Source: an uncultured Massilia sp. (GTDB lineage Bacteria > Pseudomonadota > Gammaproteobacteria > Burkholderiales > Burkholderiaceae). Taken from it: 64,000 nt of DNA. Of this stretch, positions 58,513 through 64,000 are shown piece after piece; the first letter of the stretch is position 1, and every line of letters starts with the position of its first letter. Both the position numbers and the translations under genes were made by a program. The notes under the pieces were generated by a model that saw only the letters and a program-made list of their open reading frames with translations, ran no database searches and was not told the origin of the DNA. The DNA is taken from assembly GCA_946886065.1 (NCBI GenBank), contig CAMPHU010000002.1:1-64000 (forward strand), given 5' to 3'.

Positions 58513-58541
58513 TTGTAAAGTTTTCTTTCCTCCTGTATATT
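58513..58541 (+). promoter_or_regulatory. Promoter for the alpha-glucosidase-glucokinase operon
   Basis: TTGTAA is followed after 17 bases by TATATT. Transcription should begin near 58548, about 22 bases before the ATG. The element drives both the GH13 gene and the overlapping glucokinase-RpiR gene. Confidence 0.62.
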
Positions 58542-58569
58542 GGCTAGAAATTCAACCCGGACCTCAGCC

Positions 58570-60195
58570 ATGACCCAGACTAATCCGAACTGGTGGCGCG
58601 AAGCCATCATCTACCAGGTTTATCCGCGCAGCTACCTCGATACCAACGGCGACGGCGTGGGCGACCTGGCCGGCATTACCGAAAAACTCGATTACATCGC
58701 CAGCCTGGGCGTGGACATCGTCTGGCTGTCTCCTTTCTTCAAGTCGCCGATGAAGGACTTCGGCTACGACATCGCCGACTACTGCGACGTCGACCCGCTG
58801 TTCGGCAACCTGGCGGACTTCGACCGCCTGATCGCCAAGGCGCACAGCCTGGGCCTCAAGATCATGATCGACCAGGTGATGTCGCACACCGCCGACACCC
58901 ATCCGTGGTTCGTCGAGAGCCGTTCCAGCCGGGACAACCCGAAGTCGGACTGGTATGTCTGGGCCGATCCGCTGCCGGACGGCAATCCCCCGAACAACTG
59001 GCTGTCCGTGTTCGGCGGCTCGGCATGGCAGTGGGATACCCGCCGCAAGCAGTACTACATGCACAACTTCCTGGTGAGCCAGCCGCAGCTGAACTTCCAC
59101 AACCCGGAGGTGCAGCAGGCCCACCTGGACGCCCAGCGCTTCTGGCTCGAACGCGGCGTGGACGGCGTGCGCATGGACGCCTGCGTGTTCCACTTCCACG
59201 ATCGCCAGCTGCGCAGCAACCCGCCGGCCCTGGTGCGCGACACCTCGACCGTCACCGACGTGAACCCCTACGGCATGCAGGCGCACCTCTACGACAAGAC
59301 CCAGCCGGAGAACATCGCCTTCCTGCAGAAGGTGCGCGCCCAGCTGAACGAGTTCGGCGCGGTCTCGATCGGCGAAGTCAGCTCGGACGACGCGCTGGAG
59401 CAGATGGCCGAGTACACCGAAGGCGGCGACAAGCTGCACATGGCCTACAGCTTCAACCTGCTCACGCCGGTATTCACGGCCGCGCACATCCGCAAGCAGG
59501 TCGAGGACTTCAACGAGCGCGTGAAGGACGGCTGGGCCTCCTGGTCGGTCGGCAACCACGACGCCATCCGCGTCATGACCCGCTGGGGCGGTGCCAACCC
59601 CACGCCTGCGCTGGGCAAGCTGGTGCTGGCGATGCAGCTCTCGCTCAAGGGCACGCCTTGCCTGTACCAGGGCGACGAACTGGCCTTGGTCGAGGCGGAC
59701 GTGCCTTACGAACTGCTGCAGGACCCCTACGGCATCACCTTCTGGCCGGAGTTCAAGGGCCGCGACGGCTGCCGCACCCCGATGCCCTGGACCGGCGAAG
59801 CGCCGCACGCCGGCTTCACCACCGGCAAGCCCTGGCTGCCCGTGGCTGAGCCGCATATCGCCGCCAACGTCGCGCAGCAGGACAAGGATCCGGAATCGAT
59901 GCTGAATTTCCAGCGCCGCTTCATCGGCTGGCGCCGCAGCATGCCGCAGCTGACCCGCGGCGAGATCGACTTCTTCGGCGCGCCGGAACCGGTGCTGGCC
60001 CTGCGCCGCCACGTGGAAGGCATGGACAGCGTGCTGGCCGCCTTCAATCTCTCGGACCGCGAAGTGAGCTTCGACTGGCCGGAAACCGCCGGCGCGTCGG
60101 TCCTGGACACGCACGGCCTGCCGGGTGATGCGAAAGCCGGCAAGGTGACCCTGCCGCCTTACGGCGCCTGGTTCGGCAGCGTGGCGAGCCGCTGA
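58570..60195 (+). CDS. Cytoplasmic GH13 alpha-glucosidase
   Basis: The 541-residue product has no signal peptide. It begins with WWREAIIYQVYPRSYLDTNG, typical of oligo-1,6-/alpha-glucosidases. The nucleophile is Asp in GVRMDACVF, the acid Glu in SIGEVSS and the third Asp in VGNHDAIR. It should release glucose from maltose or maltodextrins brought in by the MFS transporter. Its stop TGA overlaps the ATG of the second glucokinase-RpiR gene by one base, so product glucose and its kinase are made together. ATG 58570 was preferred over TTG 58540. Confidence 0.91.
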   Translation: MTQTNPNWWREAIIYQVYPRSYLDTNGDGVGDLAGITEKLDYIASLGVDIVWLSPFFKSPMKDFGYDIADYCDVDPLFGNLADFDRLIAKAHSLGLKIMIDQVMSHTADTHPWFVESRSSRDNPKSDWYVWADPLPDGNPPNNWLSVFGGSAWQWDTRRKQYYMHNFLVSQPQLNFHNPEVQQAHLDAQRFWLERGVDGVRMDACVFHFHDRQLRSNPPALVRDTSTVTDVNPYGMQAHLYDKTQPENIAFLQKVRAQLNEFGAVSIGEVSSDDALEQMAEYTEGGDKLHMAYSFNLLTPVFTAAHIRKQVEDFNERVKDGWASWSVGNHDAIRVMTRWGGANPTPALGKLVLAMQLSLKGTPCLYQGDELALVEADVPYELLQDPYGITFWPEFKGRDGCRTPMPWTGEAPHAGFTTGKPWLPVAEPHIAANVAQQDKDPESMLNFQRRFIGWRRSMPQLTRGEIDFFGAPEPVLALRRHVEGMDSVLAAFNLSDREVSFDWPETAGASVLDTHGLPGDAKAGKVTLPPYGAWFGSVASR

Positions 60196-62057
60196 TGGCG
60201 AATCAGCAACGCATGGACCGAGACCCGGATAAGTTCGCGCGGGCTGCCTTCGCGGACGGTCCGCGCTTGCTGGCCGATATCGGCGCCACCCACGCGCGCT
60301 TCGCGCTGCAGACCGCGCCGGGCCAGTTCCGCTCGGTGAGCGTGCTGCGCTGCGACGACTTCCCGGGCATCGTCCCGCTGCTGCGCCACTACCTGCAGGA
60401 CCACGCGGACGTGTCCCTGCACCACGCCGCCTTCGCGGTAGCGAACCCGATCAGCGGCGACTACGTGCGCATGACCAACCGCGCCTGGGAGTTTTCCACC
60501 GACGCGGTGCGGCGCGAGCTGGGCCTGTCGACCCTCCTGATCGTCAACGACTTCACCGCGCTCGCCATGGCGATTCCGGGCTTCGCCCAGGAAGACCTGA
60601 TGCAGGTGGGGCAGGGCAAGCCGGCCTCGAACGCCGTGATCGGCGTGCTGGGACCGGGCACGGGCCTGGGCGTGTCCGGCGTGATCCCAACGGCGGACGG
60701 CTTCGTCACCCTCGGCTCCGAGGGCGGTCACGTGAACTTCGCGCCGGCCGACGAGCGCGAGTTCGCGATCCTTCAATTTGCCTGGCGCGAGTGGCAGCAC
60801 GTGTCGAACGAGCGCCTGATCTCCGGGCCGGGCATGGAAATCATCTACCGCGCGCTCGCGCAGCGTAATGGCGTCGACGCGCCGCCGCGTAGCGCAGCCG
60901 CCATCGTAGCCGGCGCGCTGGAAGCGGACGATCCGCTGTGCCTGGAAGTGCTGGAGTGCTTCTGCGGCATGCTGGGCGGGGCGGCGGCCAACCTGGCGGT
61001 GACCTTGGGCGCGTTTGGGGGCATCTTCATCGGCGGCGGCATCGTGCCGCGCATGGGAGAGTGGTTCTCGCGTTCGCCCTTCCGCGCGCGCTTCGAGGCC
61101 AAGGGGCGGTTCTCGACCTACCTGCAGGACATCCCGACCTACGTCATCACGACGCCGAACCCTGCCTTCCACGGCGTGGCGACCATCCTGGCCGAGCACC
61201 TGCGCGGCAGGAGCGGCGCCAACACGCTGATGGACCGCATCCAGCAACTGCGCCACGAACTCTCGCCGGCCGAGCAGCGCGTCGCCACCCTGGTCATCGA
61301 GCAGCCGCGCATGGTGCTCAATGAGCCGATCGCCGAGATCGCGCGCCTGGCCGACGTGAGCCAGCCGACCGTGATCCGCTTCTGCCGTTCGCTGGGTTTC
61401 CAGGGGCTGGCCGAGTTCAAGCTCAAGTTCGCGTCCAGCCTGACGGGCTCGATCCCGGTGCGCCACAGCCAGGTGCGCGTCAGCGACAGCACCCATGACT
61501 TGTCGGCCAAGGTGATCGACAACACGGTGTCGGCGATCCTGCGCTTCCGCGACCAGCTGGACGTGCGCTCGCTGGACCGCGCCATCGAGCTGGTGAGCAA
61601 GGCCAAGCGCGTGGAGTTCTACGCGATGGGCAATGCACGCGCGGTGGCGCTGGATGGGCAGCACAAATTCTTCCGCTTCCGGATTCCGACGGCGCTGTAT
61701 GGCGACGCGCACCTGTTCAAGCTGGCCGCCGAGCTGCTGGGGCCGGGGGATGTGGTGATCGCGGTGTCGAATTCGGGGAATCTTCAAGAGCTGCTGGATG
61801 CGGTGGATGCGGCGCGCGCGGTAGGCGCGGACGTGATCGCCATCAGCAACAGCCAGTCGCCACTGGCGCGCAAGGCCAGTGTTTGCCTGGCGGTGGATCA
61901 TGCGGAGGACAGCACCAGCTTCCTGTCGATGATCTCGCGCATTCTGCAGCTGCTGTTCATCGACATCATGGCGGTGGGGATTTCGGTGGATGGGCAGCAT
62001 GGGCAGGCGCAGGGTGAAGAGCCACACCGCCTTCTTATCTCGCACCTCGATAGCTGA
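60195..62057 (+). CDS. Bifunctional glucokinase / RpiR(HexR)-type regulator, copy 2
   Basis: The 620-residue protein has the same architecture and close sequence similarity to the copy at 49947-51803: glucokinase LADIGATHARF and LGPGTGLGVSG, RpiR helix ADVSQPTVIRFCRS, SIS EFYAMGNARAVALDGQ. Differences cluster in the first 90 residues and in the SIS domain, while the middle of the kinase and the HTH are almost identical, so both may read the same operators but sense different ligands. Translation is coupled to the alpha-glucosidase through a TGATG overlap. A strong terminator follows. Confidence 0.92.
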   Translation: MANQQRMDRDPDKFARAAFADGPRLLADIGATHARFALQTAPGQFRSVSVLRCDDFPGIVPLLRHYLQDHADVSLHHAAFAVANPISGDYVRMTNRAWEFSTDAVRRELGLSTLLIVNDFTALAMAIPGFAQEDLMQVGQGKPASNAVIGVLGPGTGLGVSGVIPTADGFVTLGSEGGHVNFAPADEREFAILQFAWREWQHVSNERLISGPGMEIIYRALAQRNGVDAPPRSAAAIVAGALEADDPLCLEVLECFCGMLGGAAANLAVTLGAFGGIFIGGGIVPRMGEWFSRSPFRARFEAKGRFSTYLQDIPTYVITTPNPAFHGVATILAEHLRGRSGANTLMDRIQQLRHELSPAEQRVATLVIEQPRMVLNEPIAEIARLADVSQPTVIRFCRSLGFQGLAEFKLKFASSLTGSIPVRHSQVRVSDSTHDLSAKVIDNTVSAILRFRDQLDVRSLDRAIELVSKAKRVEFYAMGNARAVALDGQHKFFRFRIPTALYGDAHLFKLAAELLGPGDVVIAVSNSGNLQELLDAVDAARAVGADVIAISNSQSPLARKASVCLAVDHAEDSTSFLSMISRILQLLFIDIMAVGISVDGQHGQAQGEEPHRLLISHLDS

Positions 62058-62077
62058 AACACGACAGTTAGCGCACG

Positions 62078-62114
62078 AACCGTCTCCCGGCGAAGGCCGG
62101 GGAGACGGTTTTTA
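62078..62114 (+). terminator. Rho-independent terminator after glucokinase-RpiR copy 2
   Basis: A 10-bp stem AACCGTCTCC/GGAGACGGTT is followed by TTT and an AT-rich tail. The loop contains CCGGCGAAGGCCGG, which matches the core of the REP-like repeats on the opposite strand, so a repeat may have been co-opted. Confidence 0.75.
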
Positions 62115-62151
62115 GAGTAACTCAGGGATATCAGGTTGCGGCCCGCCGCGT

Positions 62152-62619
62152 TCAATCCGCGCTCTTGAGCTCCACCCGCTTGATCTTGCGCCGCCACTCC
62201 TGCAGGCTCAGCAGCTTGTCCGTCTCGACCTCTTCAACCAGGATCTCATCCCCGGTCTGCGACACCAGGAAGTTCTCCCGCCGGCGCACATCCTCCGCGC
62301 GGTTCTCGACGAAGGTCAGCTGGTAGTACTTCTTGCCATTGATCTCGCGCGGAACCGGATCGTCCTCGATCACCGCCCCATGCGCCTTGCCGCCCGAGCG
62401 CTTTTCGATTTGATCCGACCAGGCCTTCAGTTCCGGCAGTTCGAGCAGCGAGCTCATGGCCTGCTCCTTGGTCCGCTCCACCGGTGCGGCCGGCTTTTCG
62501 GCGGCCGGTTGCGGCGGCGCTTCGCGCTCGGCGCGCTTGCAGCCGGCAAAGGCACAGGCGAGCGCCAGCGATACGGCGAGCAGGCGCAGGGAAGAAGGGA
62601 AAGCGGCGCGATCGGACAT
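62152..62619 (-). CDS. Small lipoprotein
   Basis: The 155-residue product has a signal with lipobox AFAGC (Cys27). The mature part has a Pro/Ala-rich linker and a soluble alpha/beta domain (INGKKYYQLTFVENRAEDV...). I recognise no family. It is convergent with the glucokinase-RpiR gene across the terminator. Confidence 0.68.
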   Translation of the reverse strand: MSDRAAFPSSLRLLAVSLALACAFAGCKRAEREAPPQPAAEKPAAPVERTKEQAMSSLLELPELKAWSDQIEKRSGGKAHGAVIEDDPVPREINGKKYYQLTFVENRAEDVRRRENFLVSQTGDEILVEEVETDKLLSLQEWRRKIKRVELKSAD

Positions 62620-62692
62620 GGGAAGCCTCGTAGGGTGAGGCGGTCATACTAAACGATGCCTGTCCGCGCGGCAACAGATGAGCTGGCTTGGC

Positions 62693-63031
62693 CTAGCGGA
62701 AGTAAAAGCTGCCGTGGATCGAGACGCCCGGCTCGACATAGACCGGACGCGGCCGCACGTACACCGGACGCGGCTCCACGTAATAGACCACCGGTTCCTC
62801 GTAGCGGTAGCGGTCGTGGTAGACATGGCGCGGGGCGCGGCACTTGCGCTTTTCCTTGTAGTCGCCGTTGCGCTTGAACTTGCGCTCGACCTTGCAGTGG
62901 CCGTCCCAATAGGATTCCTTGTACTCGCGCTGGTAGCCGTGGCGGCGCTCGTGCTTCCATGAGTCGGCGCTGGCCGGGGCCTGGACGGCGAACAGCAGGG
63001 CAGGCAGGAGGAACATCGAAAATCGTTTCAT
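62693..63031 (-). CDS. Small exported basic protein with PRPVYV repeats
   Basis: The 112-residue product has a signal peptide ending APASADS. The mature protein is rich in Lys, Arg, Tyr and Pro, with a C-terminal tract of repeated xPRPVYV units (EPRPVYVRPRPVYVEPG) and two cysteines (in GHCKVERK and KRKCRAP) that could pair. ATG 63031 has GGGGA 7 bases upstream. Similar Tyr/Pro-rich exported proteins in proteobacteria are of unknown function. Confidence 0.65.
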   Translation of the reverse strand: MKRFSMFLLPALLFAVQAPASADSWKHERRHGYQREYKESYWDGHCKVERKFKRNGDYKEKRKCRAPRHVYHDRYRYEEPVVYYVEPRPVYVRPRPVYVEPGVSIHGSFYFR

Positions 63032-63134
63032 GGGTCGTCCCCGTTCGTTGGATGTCTTTTCGCCACTGTAGCCGGCGGATGCACACCTTTCCGTCAACAC
63101 GGCGAAACAGATGTAAGCAAATGTGTCGACGGGC

Positions 63135-64000
63135 TCAGGCCGGCAGTGCGATCTCGCTGCGCAGGAAGTCGAACATCGCCTTCATGCGCCCGAGGTAGCG
63201 GGTATCCGGATGGGCCAGCGCCCACAAGCCGATGTCCAGTTCGGGCAGGGGTCCTTCGACGATGACGGCCTGCGGATGGTCGCGCAGGACCGCGAGCGGC
63301 ACGATCCCCACGCCCATCCCGTTCACGACCGCACCGCCGACCGCCAGCAGGTTGCCGAGCCGGTGGCGCGGCGCCAGCTTCGGATAGTGCTGGCGGCGCC
63401 AGTGCTGGGAGGGATGGTCGGGCAGGCTGTCGTCGAGCGCGATCCAGTCCATCTCGCTGTAATGGCGGCCTTCCGGCTGCCCGGCCAGGTAGTCCTTGCC
63501 GGCATAGACCGCCGAGCGCATGGTGCCGAGCCGGATGCCGACCAGGTGCTCGGGCGGCGCGGACGTCACGCGGATGGCGATGTCGGCGTCGCGCTGGCTC
63601 AGGTTGGCCAGCACGTTGGTGGTGACGAGTTCCAGGCCAATGCGCGGGTAAGCGGCGCTGAAACGCGGCAGCACCGGCAGCAGGACGCTGTGCAGCAGTG
63701 TGTCGGTCATGGTGAGGCGCAGCGCGCCGGACGGCTCGGCGGCCTGGTCGAAGGCGGCTTCGCGCGCTTCCTCGAGCTGGGCTTCGATCCGCTCCGCGTG
63801 GCTGGCCAGGGTACGCCCGAGTTCCGTCGCCACATAGCCCTGGCGGCCGCGCTCGAACAGCAGCTCGCCGATGTCCTTTTCGATGCGCTTGATCGAACGG
63901 AACACCGTGGAGGTGTCGACCCTCAGCCGCTCGGCCGCCCCGGCCAGGGTGCGGCCCCGGTGCAAGGCCAGGATGATCTCCAGGTCGGGCAGGCCGAGCT
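63135..64000 (-). CDS. LysR-type transcriptional regulator, 5' end outside window
   Basis: Reading the minus strand, the frame continues upstream of the nominal TTG at 63965 through LGLPDLEIILALHRGRT to the window edge. The N-terminal start is therefore missing. The visible part has the HTH (LAGAAERLRVDTSTVFRSIKRIE), the linker and an effector-binding domain. The sequence STVFRSIKRIEKDIGELLFE matches the LysR wing. The likely target is an adjacent gene beyond the right edge; the ligand is unknown. Confidence 0.88.
   Translation of the reverse strand, partial: LGLPDLEIILALHRGRTLAGAAERLRVDTSTVFRSIKRIEKDIGELLFERGRQGYVATELGRTLASHAERIEAQLEEAREAAFDQAAEPSGALRLTMTDTLLHSVLLPVLPRFSAAYPRIGLELVTTNVLANLSQRDADIAIRVTSAPPEHLVGIRLGTMRSAVYAGKDYLAGQPEGRHYSEMDWIALDDSLPDHPSQHWRRQHYPKLAPRHRLGNLLAVGGAVVNGMGVGIVPLAVLRDHPQAVIVEGPLPELDIGLWALAHPDTRYLGRMKAMFDFLRSEIALPA

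Noticed and set aside
63135..63965. LysR regulator starting at TTG 63965
   Set aside because: The frame continues upstream with good LysR HTH sequence to the window edge, so the gene is truncated rather than starting there.

Overview
The window is a GC-rich, gene-dense bacterial chromosome segment. The protein families suggest a betaproteobacterium, probably of the Massilia/Telluria group (Oxalobacteraceae). The main clues are glucokinase-RpiR(HexR) fusion proteins, a phasin, a starch locus with a TonB-dependent receptor and a tryptophan-halogenase-like protein, and several GGDEF/EAL proteins. This assignment is inferred from gene content only. I saw no rRNA, tRNA, CRISPR array, insertion sequence or phage gene.

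Layout. 1-5.3 kb: a left-truncated M1 metallopeptidase, a serine beta-lactamase-like hydrolase, a GAF histidine kinase and an M29-like metalloprotein. 5.5-13.5 kb: a compact five-gene operon built around a 1206-residue tubulin/FtsZ-like GTPase (Tubulin_2 type) with a C-terminal GYF-like domain, plus a vWA-like membrane protein, a small three-helix membrane protein and two zinc-ribbon proteins. This is the least understood system here. 13.5-30 kb: a small lipoprotein, a TPR-diguanylate cyclase, a DUF2243/DUF1326/DUF2182 group, GST and a WYL regulator, ExoD and a hydrolase, a heterodimeric ABC exporter, a phasin, a cytosine-deaminase-like amidohydrolase, two GNAT acetyltransferases and a lipid-kinase-like protein.

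30-62 kb is mostly an alpha-glucan (starch/maltodextrin) utilisation region. Exported enzymes (GH13 cyclomaltodextrinase-like, six-hairpin glycosidase, MalS-like alpha-amylase, pullulanase) would cut glucans outside the cytoplasm. A TonB-dependent receptor would bring oligosaccharides across the outer membrane and an MFS symporter across the inner membrane. A cytoplasmic GH13 alpha-glucosidase would release glucose, two paralogous glucokinase-RpiR fusions would phosphorylate it and sense metabolites, and phosphoglucomutase links to glycogen metabolism. Interleaved genes include a DEAD-box helicase, an esterase, a GGDEF-EAL protein, an amidohydrolase, a response regulator and a POT transporter.

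Five palindromes with TGTA-N7-TACA architecture lie in the three divergent promoter regions of the glucan locus. They resemble the HexR operator (TGTART-N3-AYTACA), so the two Glk-RpiR fusions encoded in the same locus are the leading candidate regulators. The right end has two small exported proteins and a LysR regulator cut off by the window edge.
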